From: Vombatus ursinus
Taxonomy: Eukaryota > Chordata > Mammalia > Diprotodontia > Vombatidae
Direction: 5' to 3'
Assembly: GCF_900497805.2 (NCBI RefSeq)
Contig: NW_020949602.1
Span: 2,595,536-2,659,535, forward strand
DNA: 64,000 nt
The translations under genes were made by a program, and so were the position numbers. Below the pieces are notes generated by a model. It was not told the origin of the DNA, ran no database searches, and saw only the letters and a program-made list of their open reading frames with translations. Position 1 is the stretch's first letter. The number at the start of each line of letters is the position of its first letter. Of this stretch, positions 24,131 through 36,949 are shown in pieces.

Positions 24131-26164
24131 AAAATTCTAAGCAAGGTACTGGGAGGTAATCCTTTTAAGGTCATGAATGTAAGCCAGATGGTCTGGACCC
24201 CAGCAGCTATATAAAAAGCTTGTTGTCTTCCTGTAAAAAAATAAAGATCAGAATGGGAAGCTATTAGAGGCTTCCATGTAGAGTTGTAGAATTAATTGGA
24301 TCCTCAACTGCACAGAGATAGCAAGGAGATAATTTTTAAAATGAATTAGAACTACTGAAGAGAAAATTGCCTTACTACTTCATTGTAATTGTCTGCTATG
24401 GATTCCCATCCCAGGGGATAATAGCCTAGTACTATTCTTCAATTGTATTAAGTAGTCATTTTATCCACTTGGATTAGTCTATAGACTATTTAGATAAAAT
24501 AAACATTTATCCCTGAACCATTTCTTTAACTTTGTCTGAAGGCCATGTAGAAATGAGCTCAAGATAGCCCAAAGAAACGGGGAAAAAAAAGCAACAGCTA
24601 AAACCAATGCACCTCTAAGTCTCCCAAATCTGCAAATATTGCCAAAGAGTCTTAGAAGGTCACTCTCTGGGGACTCAGAATATGTGGTCTAGCAAGGGTA
24701 GATTTAATTTTCTCATGGATCTTCAGAGTAATTTTCCAGTATGAGCTTACCTTAAATCTTGTTGTCAAAGAGACTTTCTTGGTAATTAATAATCGATTAT
24801 TAATCGATTGGAATGTCAGTGGCACTCTAGGAAGCCAAAGACCCCTCATGGAGGCCGTTTGAGTATTTCAATACTTTTGGGAAAGTGAATTTCCACCCAA
24901 GGGTCGAAATTAACTCTGGTTAACAATCAGTGAGGGGAATGGACAAGGAGGTGGGCTGAAAGTCTTCAACTCCTGCTGAGGATGTGATGAGTCTCAGCTG
25001 CCTTCAGTTGTCTGGACAAAGTCATCCGTCTCTACCCAGGCAACGAACAATGAATGATAGTGGGATAAGAATCCCACCTAGATATGACTCTCTTTGTAAA
25101 GTCTTCTAGTTGTGAGAGGGGTTCCCACCGAAGATCAAGAAGCATGGACAATCTCATCTATCAGCAATGTCCTTCATGAGGACTGAGCTTTAAATGAGGT
25201 GGAAAGGAAAAACCTTGACTTAATAATTGGTTATTAATATGAGAGAAATAATCATTACCAGCCTTTAAGCCAGTTCATTTTTCTTAGTCAATGCTGTGGA
25301 ATCATTGTTCAACTCTGACACATCCATGAGATTTCTCACACTAAAGATCCAAATATATTTTGCATGTAACAGGAGACTATAATCACTGAAAACTCACTTA
25401 AACTTGGTAACCTGAAATGTCTTAGAATTATGGAATGGATTAAAAGACCCCACAGCCATATTGTAGCTCAGGCCATTTTCCTTAATAATCACTACCAATG
25501 ATGGCTCACACTTGCTCAGTTTCAAGATAACTAAGAAAAGGTAACTGTACCTGCAAAGATAAATCAGGATAAAAGGTCCAAAGAATAGCCTTACCCTTTT
25601 GTACACTTACTCCAAGAAAGATTTTATGAAGAGTCTGAGACAGAAAGAGAAAGGACACTATATCAAGCTCTTAACAGGCACTCTAAAGTAGAAAGGGACA
25701 GTGATGTTAAGTGGGCATTAGAGCTTATCTTTGAGTGGATGAGACCATCAGTTCAACTACTCAGAATCTCCTTGGTATAACTTTACACCCAACAGAAAAA
25801 TGAGTCTCTGCCACCATCAAAAATTGTCAATAACCTTAGGAACATATTCCTCAGTCCTGTGGACATGGGGCCAATATCTCCAGTGGCACACAAAAGCTTT
25901 GTCTTAGCAGTCTATAGAACCTAAAAAGCTCAGGGAAAAAAAGCCATATGAAAAATCTAATGGCTTCTCTAGTACCAGATTTAAAAAAAAAAAATGGTTG
26001 CTATAAGACTTGTTACTCAGAAAAGTATTTTAAGTCAAGGAAAGAAAGTATGAGACAAAGATTAGAGCTATTCTAGAGAAGAAAATAGCTATGTTAAGAT
26101 CTTAACATGATGAAGAAAGAAGAGGAAAGCTCCTGACTCAGGGCCAAACCATGAAAAGGCCTTA
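24131..26164. other. No recognised feature
   Basis: About 2 kb of AT-rich sequence. A small palindromic patch, AATAATCGATTATTAATCGA, lies near 24786-24805. No coding or repeat family was recognised. Confidence 0.45.
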
Positions 26165-29140
26165 GGAGGACTTTCAGGAGCCAAGATGGTGGAGTAAGCA
26201 AGGGGATTGCCCAAATTCTTCCATATTCACCTCCAAACAACTATAAAATAGCACTTCCGCAAATGAATTCTGGAAGAGGTGAATTAGCAAAAAAGATGGG
26301 GTGGAAAATCTTCTAGTCCAAGAAACTTGGAAGGTCAGTAGGAAAAGTCTGTCTCACTTAAAAAGGGAACATCCCAGCAAGCCAGTGGGAAGCCCTTAGC
26401 CCTAGTACAGCACCAGGCAAGCAAATGCCATCAGGACACCTCCATCCCCCACGTGGCCTCAGGGTCAGCCCCAAACTGATGGGCAGCAGATACCAGCAGC
26501 ACTAGGAACCTTCATGTGCCTCAGAGCAGCAGCATCAGGTAAGCTGCTAGATCTTGGCAGCCTCTTAGCAGCTCCAGCCACCTCTCCCCACTTTAACACT
26601 TCACTCCTCAATGCAGGGCCAGTCAATAGCCAGGGCCCCAGCACAAGAAGCTTTGAACAATGCCCCTTTTACCCCAAAAGTAGAGCTCAAATTTAAAGGG
26701 AAAAAAACTGGAAAAAGAAAAAAAATCTGACCATAGAAAGTTATGGCAACAGGGAAAATTAAAATAACTTTGGAACAAGAAAAGGATGTCAACACCATTG
26801 GGCAAAACCTCAAAGAAAAAAGTGGGAAATGGTCTCAATCCCAGAAAGAACTCATGGAAGAGCTCAAAAAGAAGTTTTAAAATCAAATGAGGTAGAAAAA
26901 TTGGGAAAAGAAATGAGTGATGCAAGAGAATCATGGGGAAAATAAAATTCCTTAAAAAGTAGAATTGAGGAAAAGGAGGTACAAAAGCTAATTGAAGAAA
27001 ATAATTACTTAAATTAGAATTGGGCAAGTGGAATCTAATAACTCATATCAAGAATCAAACAAAATCAAAAGAATGAAAAAAAAAAGAAGATGCCTCATTG
27101 GAAAGTGATCTGGAAAATAGATCCAAGAGATAATGTAAGAATCATTGGACTACATGAAAGCCATAATCAAAAGGAAGACCTGGATATCATACTTCAAGAA
27201 GTCAGAGAAAACTGCTCCTATACCCTAGAACTAAAGAATATACATTGGAAGAATCCACTGATCACCTCCTGAAAGATCCCAAAATGAAAACCCCCAGGAA
27301 CATTATAGCCAAATTACAGAACTGCAGGTTGAGGGGAAAAAAAAGTGTTTCAAGCAGCCAGAAAGAAACAATTCAAATATCAGGGAGCCACAATCAGAAT
27401 TATACAGGACTTAGCAGCTGCAACATTGAAGTATCAGAGGTTATTAGACAGGATATTCCAAGAAGGCAAAGGAGCTAGGACTATAACCAAGAATCACCTA
27501 CCCAGGGTATCACCTACCCAGGGAAATTGAGCATAATTCTTTAAACAGGAAAAAAAAGGTCATTCAATGCAATAGGATTTCAAGTTTTCATAAGAAAACC
27601 AGAGCGGAACCAAAAAAAATGATTTTTCATATCAAGACTCAAGAAAAGCATAAAAAGTTAAAGGAAACAAAATAAGGGATTCAATAGGGTTGAAATGTTT
27701 GTCTCCCTACATGGAAAGATGAAACTTTTAATTCTTAAGAAAGGTATCACCAATAGTGCAGTTAGAAGGAATACACATAGGCAACATATTTGTATAAGAT
27801 GAATGAGGGAATGACAAAAAAAAAATAAGCCATGAGAAAGAGGATTACACTGGGAGCAGAAGGAAGAGAGACAGAATGTGGTAAGTTATCTCACATGAAG
27901 AGGTGCAAAAGACCTATTATAGTGGTGGGAAACATGGAAGGGTAGGCATCATTTGAACCTTACTCTCATTGGAATTGGCTCAAAGAGGGAAAAACATATA
28001 CAATTATGTATAGTAATCCATTTTTGTCCTACAGGGAAGTAAGTAGAGGGAGGTTAAATAAAGATGGGGGGACTGACAGAAGGGAGGGCAGATTGGGGGA
28101 GGCAGTGGTCAGAAATAACACTTGTGAGCAGAGACAGGGTGAAAGAAAAACAGGAGGAAAAATAGGATGAAGGGAAATATATAGTTGGTAATCATAACTG
28201 TCAATGTGAATGGAATTAACTCTCATAAAATGGAAGCAGATAGAGCGGATCAAAAAGCCAGAATGTTACAAGAAACACACTTGAAACAGATACAGAATAA
28301 AGGTAAAAGACTGGAGCAAAATCTATTATGCTTTAGCTGAATTAAAAAAAAAAAGCAGGGCTAGAACCATGATCTCAAAGCAAAAGCAAAAATAGATCTA
28401 ATTAAGAGATAAAGAAGGAAACTACATCTGCTAAAAAGGTGCCATAGACAATTGATATCTATACTAAGCAGATATGCACCAAGTGGTATAGCATCCAGAT
28501 TCTGTTTTCAGTTTTCAACATTTATATCTATAAGATGAGTTCTAAGTTCTCTCCCTCCCTCTGCTCCCCTCTAAGAGGGCATGAAATCTGATGTTGGCTA
28601 GACATGTACAATCACATTAAACATATTTCCACATTAGTCATAGCATCCAGATTCTTAAAGGAGAAGTTAAGGGAGTTACAGGAGGAAATGGACAATAAAA
28701 CTTACTGGGAGGACCTCAACTGTCCCTTCTCAGAACTTGATAAATCCAACCAAAAAATAAATTAAGGCAAATAGAATTGGAAAAGTTATGTAAGACAGAC
28801 CTTTGGAGAGAACTGAATGAGGACAGAAAATAATGTACCTTTTTCTTAGCAGTATATGGCATCTACACAAAAAAATTGACCATGTATCATGGCATAAAAA
28901 CTCAAAATGGAATGTAGAAAAGCTGAAATATTAAATGTAATCTTTTCACATCATAATGCAATAAAAATACATTCAGCAAGGGGCAATGAAAAGATAGATT
29001 AAAAATTAACTGGAAACTAAGTAACCTAATCCTAAAGAATAAGTGGGTCAAAGAACAAAATTTCATTAAAGAGAATTACAACAATGCGACTATACAAAAA
29101 TTTATGTTATGGAGCCAAAGCAGTACTTAAGGGAACACTG
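26165..29140 (+). mobile_element. Marsupial L1 LINE, 5' portion (copy B)
   Basis: It starts with the L1 leader AGGAGCCAAGATGGTGGAGT. ORF1 is readable at about 26.75-27.6 kb. Frame 27090-27272 gives NVRIIGLHESHNQKEDLDII and LELKNIH, the RNA-binding region of the ORF1 protein. The next frames give DPKMKTPRNIIAKLQNCRL and AARKKQFKYQGATIRIIQDL. ORF2 begins near 28.19 kb (TVNVNGINS). The endonuclease part is broken and continues to about 29.14 kb. RT and 3' end are absent. It carries a nested antisense L1 tail at 28504-28640. Copies A and B are similar enough to be the same broad family. Antisense frames at 26.6-27.0 kb are shadows. Confidence 0.88.
28489..28655 (-). mobile_element. Antisense L1 3'-tail insertion with 15-bp target duplication
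   Basis: A 137-bp insert (28504-28640) reads as the reverse complement of the marsupial L1 3' end: GTTTTCAACATTTATATCTA, CTCCCTCCCTCTGCTCCCCT, ACATGTACAATCACATTAAA and CATATTTCCACATTAGTCA. The host sequence TAGCATCCAGATTCT is present on both sides without mismatch (28489-28503 and 28641-28655), the usual mark of target-primed insertion. The host here is L1 copy B; in copy A the corresponding sequence near 10.86 kb is uninterrupted. Confidence 0.9.
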
Positions 29141-30224
29141 TAAGGAAATATAGGATAACTAGAGGAAAACACTAGTTCAAACATAGTGGGACAGATAAGA
29201 ATAGTGAACAAGGAAAAAAGGATGGCCTCCTCCATCTCTCTGGGGAAGGTGAGAAAGAACAATAAGCAGGTAATGGGTAGCAATGGCAGCAGTAAGCAAC
29301 TTTACCAGTTCTAAAATGAACACTAGTGCTTAGTGACTTCTGCTTAAAGAGTGGGCCCCAATCAATAATTCTTTGCAATGGTATAAGCAGCCACTCATCT
29401 AGAAATCAGGCAGACTGTCTAATGGCCCCATGTACAGTTCAGACAAGATGAGATAGTAAAAAATGCCTTGGTAGCTAAAAATAAAAGTTGACCTAGGAGA
29501 GTGGGAAGGATAGAGAAGACAAAATTTTATGGGAAAAGAAATCTGATTTATCCTAATTAGAACCATGTCCTACCTGGATTAACTAAGCATTAAGCTTCAA
29601 GTTTCAAGTAGTTTTCATCAATGTTCAGTAAGAAAGAAGGCAGGGGGGAGGGGAGAGGGGGGAAGAAAAATCTGCCTGGAAATTTTGAACAATATCAGAA
29701 TAGTTGAAGCATGAATGAGCCAAACCTTGTGCTTCTTCATAAGAATGGGCTCTACTGTCAGTCTGAAGAACCTCACAGGTGATAGTATCCTTATTATCTA
29801 TCCAGTAACCCTCTGTGGGCACAATCGCTTGAACCAGAATGGGGCTACCATTGAGAACCAGAGAATTATACCCAAATAGGAAACCAAATATTCTAAGGTG
29901 CACCTGAATAATAGTTAATTAACGAGTTTGCTCCTTACTATTCCTTACTGTAGACAGATCCCAATATTCTACAGAGTGCCAAGATACTGTCTAGGGCATG
30001 GTAATTGGCTCCCTAGGCAACAGTATGCTATGACACCCATCAAATGCAAGACTTACCCTTCTATAGAAGAATTTCATCTTTTCAGTGTTAATTTCTTATC
30101 TCTTTAATGGTAGTTCTCTGTATCATAGAGAGAAATCTATAGCTACATGGAGAAGCCTTGATCCATCCTTTGATGGCTCTTTAGAGTCACCCAAGGTTAC
30201 ATAGACTCCCTTCCTGCAAAAGTA
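29141..30224. other. No recognised feature
   Basis: About 1.1 kb to the right of L1 copy B. A purine-rich patch of GGGAGGGGAGAG type lies near 29643. The 92-codon antisense frame at 29625-29903 shows no family motif. Confidence 0.45.
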
Positions 30225-30345
30225 AAGTCATTGAGGTATAATGGATAGAGTGTCAGCCTTTAAAGCAGGAAAACCTGAGGAGTTCTAATCCCACATCTCA
30301 CATAAAAATTGTGAGGCACTGAGTTAGTCAGTCGACTTCCCAGGC
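30225..30345 (+). repeat. Diverged tRNA-derived SINE (MIR/MAR type)
   Basis: ATTGAGGTATAATGGATAGA, then AGTTCTAATCCCACATCTCA, matches a SINE head with a tRNA-like promoter. The core behind it is weak. It is much older than the WSINE1-type copies. Confidence 0.45.
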
Positions 30346-32289
30346 AACTTTAAAGATGCCTAGTTTTAAAGAAGGTATCAAACTACATTAGCAGAGTAAA
30401 TTTCCTCATCTGGTCATCCATTAAGTAATCACAGATCCAGTCCCTATGACTACTCCTAGTTTACTAGGCAGAAGGATATGGATACTTAATTATCCATCTT
30501 CCAACACAAATACTTCAAGTGGGAGTTGTAAAGCTTGTAGAGTCTGACGTTGCAGCTGCCATGGGAAAGTTACAATGATGTTCTTAGGTGTCCCTGCAGG
30601 CGAGTGAATTTGTTTCTTCCATGGGAAAACACCCAGTGTCTTCCTATCAGTGGCATGTAGGAAATATTAGTTTTGTAATAAAGTTTCAAGGTGACATTTT
30701 GCATCCTTGTAGAGATCTATGTGCTTGCATGTCCATATACATGGCTACTTGTTTTGCTCATTAAAAAAACGAGCTTCCAGTAAGTTGTCAGAAAAGGTTT
30801 AGTAATATCTACCTCTATGCGGAGGGTGTGTTTGTAACCTAGCCTTTGAATGTGGTGGTAGTGTTCAAAGAAAAAGCCAATGCTCGATTTGTCAAGCCTC
30901 ACCCAAAAGGCAATGAAGACAAAAAGGGTGGATTTGAGCAGGCTATGAATAGATTACAAATAACCATTGAAGAAGTAGTCTAAAGGATGTTAGGACAAGA
31001 TCTGAATGGGAGCAGTAAAGAGAAAAAGAGCTGTGGATAACTTAATGGCCTTAAGCCACTGTCAGGATAGTGACATGAAGACTAACCACCATGTAAGGCT
31101 GGACTACCTATGACCTATGTCAAGGAAGACAGACAAGTTGCATAAAGGACAAATAATGTCATCTGCTGTAGGTGGGTAGGGGCAGCAGCCATATATTTGC
31201 AACAGATACACTGAAATACATGGAACTCCTAAGGCATATGAACAAATGGATAATGGCTTGGTAGGATTATCTCCATTAGAAAATAAATCAATTTTTTACA
31301 AAAGGATTTTAATAGAGATTCCTGGTGGTTTCTTCTCTAGGATAGCCCTTCAGTTAGCTCTTCATTTTGAAGCTGGGAGTGACAAATTGTTACAGGTTGA
31401 GAGCAGAGTAGCCATGACCCTGACCCTACCTGAAAGGTAAAAAGGTTCAATAAACACAGCCATCCTCACTCTACTTGTATAATTGGTTGACCAGAACCAA
31501 TGCATGTAAAATACAAGACGGCCCTGGATATTTGAACATTCCACGCAGAAGGTATTAGACAGTCCCAGTCTTACCTGGACCATGAGGTCTTTGGATTCAG
31601 CTTTATTTTAAATATCCTCAAATTATTCTACTTGACATTTTTGTTCTTGCTAATTAATGTGCTGCCAGCAAATTTCCATCAGGAAAATCACACGTGGAAC
31701 TTTGACTTCTTTCCTGGGTTAACCACATTATTAATGAAGGAGGGGTGGCCTTGGTCAAGGATTCTTCTGAAGTTAGACCATATCACAAACATGCTGCAGA
31801 AAGGAGGGGTGTGTGTATGGGGGGATAGGTTCCTAGTCATTTCTCAGTGGAACACTATATGCCAGCACATTCACTAGCACAAATGGTTCCCAGATATCTG
31901 ATGACCTGGGCCTTAACTGTAGCTCTTCCAACAGCAGCTTGAATTACATGGGCTCTACAAAAGCAATCTCTACCCTGCAAGCTTGCCATGCTACCTTGTT
32001 AAGTTGCTGAACACCTTTCATCAAGAAATAATTCAGTCTCAGCCAGAGATCCCATGCCTTGTCTCTGTACAGATTTGAACACATCACTACAAGTTTTGGT
32101 GATTAAGCTACAGGGGCTTCTCATCTTGGGGAAGGAAAGCATAATTAGATGTTGAGGATACTTTAGACTAGTCTTCAAAAATTTCACCATTGAGGAAAAG
32201 ACCATTGTCATCTTTATAGCCTCAACTTCAATAATAGGATATCTAACCTCCACACTCCCAACTGCCTTCTGCCCTTCAGAAGACAGGGC
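30346..32289. other. No recognised feature
   Basis: Nearly 2 kb without a supported exon or repeat family. Short frames only. Confidence 0.4.
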
Positions 32290-32510
32290 CAATTCTTTTT
32301 TAAGTTTTTAAATTTTAAACTTAAATACAAAATGAGAGAAAAAATTGCATCGTATACAGTAGGACATGAGGATTCAATAAGGAAATAAAATTTCCATTTC
32401 AAGAAAATCTAATAAATACTACATATTTTTAAAGCTATCCATTTTTCTTTGGTTCCTTTTAAATTCTCTTTTGTTATGTTGTACACTTTATTTTTTCTGC
32501 CCCTCCCCCC
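32290..32510 (-). repeat. Dispersed repeat end, shared with 45.98-46.25 kb
   Basis: The pattern AAATTTCCATTTCAAGAAA, then CTCTTTTGTTATGTTGTACA and a C-rich stretch recurs at about 46110-46220 (AAATTTCCATTTCAAGAAAG, CTCTTTTGTTCTGTTGTACA). The reverse complement would end in an A-rich, AATAAA-like tail, as expected for a LINE 3' end. The family is not named. Confidence 0.5.
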
Positions 32511-32759
32511 ACATGCCCTCTTATCCCCTTCCTCCCTGGAAGGGCAGAGTCCCTAGTTTCAGTTTCAGGGCAGAGAAGTAATCTAACATTTGATGTGAGC
32601 ATTTGTGGTGGCAGACATGAGGAAGGTGGACCTGGTCTATACCTCAGGGGCAGAAAGAAATGTTCAAATTCACTCAAACTAAGAAGTAAGCTAGAAGAGT
32701 ACCTGGCTTTTAAATCATGTGCACATGAAAAACCTGAAGCCTAAGATATCATCCCCCCC

Positions 32760-34045
32760 ACCCCAAGAGCAGAAACCAACCCTAACATAATGTTAACAGC
32801 CAAGAAATAGACCATTAAAATGAATAAGAAGTTCAGGGTTTGGACTCAGAAAACAATGAAATTCAAACAGCTACTTATAAAGATTCAAAGAAAAACATAA
32901 AGTAGTTACAAGCCCTAAAAGAAGTCTTGAAAGAGCTTTAAAAGGACTTTAAAGATCAAATGAGAGGTAGAGGAAAAACTAGGAAAGTCAGTCAATCAAT
33001 TGCAAAAGCAATTCCAAAAACTTAAGAAAACTCCTTAAGTTAGAATTGGGCAAGGGGAAGCTAATGACTTCCTACAACAAGGAAATAAAATGATCAAAAG
33101 AATGGAAAAAAAAATAGAACATGAGATCTCCTTAGGAAAAGGAAGTGACCTGGAAAACAGATTGAGGAAAGATACAAGAATTGTCAAATTACCTGAAAGT
33201 TAATTGTTGGGAGAATTTTCCCATGGGAGTTCTAGCTTCTCTTGGAAGAAGCTGAGGGTCACAATCTGTTGCATGGCAAAAACAAGGAAGTCTCAACAAG
33301 ACCTCTCCTTTGCTGACACGCTGCTCCCATGGTTGGCTTGGCTCTCCTCTCATTGGAAGAAAAGTCCTACTCATACCCCTGACATGAGGGCTGCATGTGT
33401 CCAGCAGACTTGGTGATTGGCTATCACGTGGAGATCATGCTTTGATGTATTACTAGGGAAATAAAAGAAAGCTACTAGCACTTAAATGAATGGAGCTTCT
33501 GCCATCTTGCTGTGTCCCGCCTCATCAATGCGCCTCTGGGTTAAGAGTATTGAGCTGGTCTCACGCTCACCACTGCAGTGGCCGCGTCAAGTCATGATTT
33601 AAGAAAGTCTAGACATTATACTTCAAGAAAGGAAAATTGCCCTGAAGTTTTAGAACTGGAGGGTAAAATAGAAATTGGAAAAAAAAATTCACTAATCGCT
33701 GCCTGAAAGATCCCAAAATGAAAATTCAGAGGAACATTACATTTCAAAGTTCTCAGGTGAAAGAGAAAATGTTACAAGCAAATAGAAAATTCAAGTATTG
33801 TGAGGCTACCAGTCAGGATAATAATACTTAGTAGTTTCTACATTAAAAGGGCATGGAATAGGATATTAAGAGCAAAGGAGCTGGGTTTGCATCTGAGAAC
33901 AAACTATCCAGCAAAGCTGTGTAATTGTGTAAAGGAAAAAAATGGATATTTGATGAATTAAATATGTGTCAGACATACTCCAGGAAGAGAACAGAATGGA
34001 ACAGAACATTTTACTTTCAAATAGAAGAATCAAAAGTATTAAGAT
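32760..34045 (+). mobile_element. L1 LINE, ORF1 region (copy C), split by an LTR
   Basis: Left part 32760-33204: decayed ORF1, with AAAGATCAAATGAGAGGTAG and AGTTAGAATTGGGCAAGGGG as in copies A and B. Right part 33590-34045: GAAAGTCTAGACATTATACT and CTGCCTGAAAGATCCCAAAA, again ORF1. The LTR at 33205-33589 separates parts that are contiguous in copy B (27.1-27.3 kb). There are many stops. Confidence 0.82.
33205..33589 (+). mobile_element. Solo LTR of an endogenous retrovirus, inside L1 copy C
   Basis: A 385-bp block starts TGTTGGGAGAATTTTCCC and ends GTGGCCGCGTCA, so it has TG...CA ends. It is more GC-rich than the L1 around it and holds a polyadenylation-like GGGAAATAAAAG about two-thirds along. 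The break in the L1 is exact on both sides; the flanking repeats (agttaat and agtcat) are imperfect. No gag, pol or env sequence is attached, so it is a solo LTR fossil. Class is uncertain. It is younger than the L1 copy and probably of moderate age. Confidence 0.7.
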
Positions 34046-36949
34046 CAATGGGGAGCATAATTCATGTAGGCTCCAAGTGAAGAAAGGACACCCAACATCT
34101 GTTGTTGTCTAGAAGTAGATGTTCCTTCCTCAGGGGGGCACTAAGTGGCCCCCAATGGGAGGGCTGCCAGCAAAATCTTCTCATGCAAAAGGCAAGGGAT
34201 TTCTGTTGAACTAAATGGGCTTTGAAGCCCTTTTTGGCTCATAATTGTGGGCTGTGACCTATCATGCACTAGTCTTGTCATTACCAATTACAACAGGCCT
34301 TTGAAGGTATTGGCTTATCACCTTAAGGCAAACATTCCTGGTTATGACATGCCCCTTTAATGTTATTTGAAGATTGTATGCTCAGTTGTCTATGGGTAGC
34401 TTGCAAGATGCCCAATTCAACAAGAAAGATCCCTAGGATAAGACTCACAATTATTCATGAAAGCCAGAAAAGACCCATCATTGAGGAAGACATTCCTTGA
34501 TTTTCATCCAGGATGAACTCTCACCAATGGTGAGAGCAAACATTGGCCCCACAGACATTTGATCCTCCTCAAGTGTGAAGGACAAAACCACAGGCATCCA
34601 TGTTCGGTCATCACAAGTGACCTCACAAGCACTGAACAAACCCAAAGTGCTTATGATGCCACCTGGAATATTAACCAAGATAAATATTGTTTTGAATACT
34701 AGAGAGCCAGCCTTGCCATCAGTTAGACCAGTTCAAGGTCCAATTCATACTTATTGAGCGTGTGACCTGAATTCTCACCAGGAGTTACCTATATCAATGA
34801 AATAGGTCTAGTTTAAAACATTTTGACTTCAATGCTTCACCTTGGTGTGGTTATTTTCCCAAGTTCTTGAAGGGATACCAGTGTGACATTAATGTAGACT
34901 AATCAGTCAACACTAGAGTTGGACCAAATTCTCACTGACCATTTTGCAGATTGTTGATGTGTTCAAGTCAATGTCCTTTCCTCTCCTCCTTTGTTATTTG
35001 TTAAAAACAAAAACAAACACAAAACACCACCACAACTTTTGGTAGTTCCAATAAAAACACAAGTTACATTGGTTACATTGGCTACATTGGCTCTCTCTAT
35101 AGAGCCACTGGCAACAGAGGTGAAATAAGCCTAGGCTGTCTACATAGCCCCTTTGTTATTGGAATGACAAGAAACTCTATGCAGGAGAGAGCATTTGCTA
35201 TGAAGCTATTCCTGGTGGAGCTTATCATAATATGATCAGGACCCTCCCTGACTCAATAGGAAGATGGCCAACATTTACTGTTAGAAATGAGTACAGCCAG
35301 TGATAAGGTTAGAACCATTGGGGGAATCAAAGAAGCAGTGCCAGGAGCAAGGCTGGCAAGGAAGCCAAGATCTGTTTCTTTCTACTTCCTTTTTGAAGTG
35401 GAGATGGGTATGGGGTATACATTTTACACAAGTTTTAGAAAACATCACTTAGAGAAGGCCTTTGCACCAAGGGACAGATTCTCCTACCCTAGATCATTTG
35501 AGATACGAGTGACCCATGTACCTCTTATGGTTTCAGTAATAGACATGAACATGAAAGACTACAACTTTAGAAAGTTTCTTTATCTACCCTAGCAGAAACT
35601 GGGGCTAGGAAGCCTCAGTATGCAACATCCTTAGGACACATTCCAGTGATTCAAAACAAATGAGGTATAGTTGGAGGAAAATTGATAACTTTTGATTTAA
35701 ATCTGCCATCTAATGCTTCCAAGAAGGTGATACCTCTTAAAAAGAGGGCTGTGATAAGCCCTGATCATGAGAGCTTTTGCTTAGAATCAAAATTTCAGTG
35801 CTAGAAATGATAGTCCTAGGAGGAGGAGCAACTGGCAGGTTTAGACTAGTGATTTAAAGTCACTCATTAGGGCAACTCATCAAGCAAAACACCTAATACC
35901 AGATGAAGTACATTTGTCAGGAAATGAGGCTTTTTCTAGTTCCTACCAGAGTCTCCAACTTACTAGTTGAATGCACTTCCCCATCCTAGACCACTGGGAC
36001 TCCATGATTGCTATGTAACTACCTGCCATGGTATTCCCATGAGCCATTGAGGTATGTGGTAGCTATGTTATTCTGCCACCTGAAGTGGCCATGAAGTATG
36101 GAGCCTCATTTGGGATCCGAGGTTGTGGATACTAGTTAACAGGGTTGTGTTGGCTTTCATTCTGTAATCCTATTTGTTGTTGCCAAGGCATGAAGTCCAG
36201 TTAGTAACAGGCCTCTTCCATCAGAGCTGACACTGACTCATCACAGAACCTGGTTTAGGGGCTGCTTCCCAAGACAGAAGTGACATGACTCAAACTTGAC
36301 TAAGCAGACTGATTAAACACAAATAATTTGTGGTAGGCCAGAGATAAAGTTCTAAGAAATTAACAAGTATTTTATCAAAGTGGGGCTGCACACAATCGCA
36401 TAAGCAGCCTTTGAAGCAGATTCAAATAATGCAATGTCAGGAGGCAAGCCCCTCAATTCCCATCATCCTTCAACCAAAAAATACAACTACATATTACGAT
36501 TTCCTAATGTTCCTGATTTTGAATGATTTCAATCAGCTCCCTTAATTAGGGAGCAATAGAGTTAAAAAAAAAAAAACCATCTCAGCTGTCCAGTCCCTCC
36601 TCACTGCCCTACTTGTATCTGAATAGACATATGGCAGCCAAAGCCAACTCAATTTCTACAGACTTGTCAGATTTTACAAAACAAGGAAGATTCTGAGCAG
36701 TTTCACTGTGTCATTATCACCATCCCTTCGTGATTTTAGTTGATGCTAAGAATGGCTAGCCTGAGACCTTTAAGAAAGCAACTGGGAGGCTCACAGAGGA
36801 AAATGTGGACTAAATATTTAGAATTTTATAGCCATCAATCAAAGGATGGTGGCACTATCAGAGTCAGACTCCATTTTAAGGTCATAACTTTACCAACATT
36901 GAATGCTCATCTAAAGTTTTCCTTTAATGATGAAAAACTCCCAGCCATC
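34046..36949. other. No recognised feature
   Basis: About 2.9 kb. A small AT/CA-rich patch lies near 35004-35030. Frames at 34575, 35287 and 36740 (start of a 158-codon frame) have no host-gene resemblance before 36.95 kb. Confidence 0.4.

Noticed and set aside
26623-27027. 134-codon frame on the minus strand
   Set aside because: It is the antisense shadow of the purine-rich L1 ORF1 of copy B; the phenylalanine- and leucine-rich translation is typical of that.
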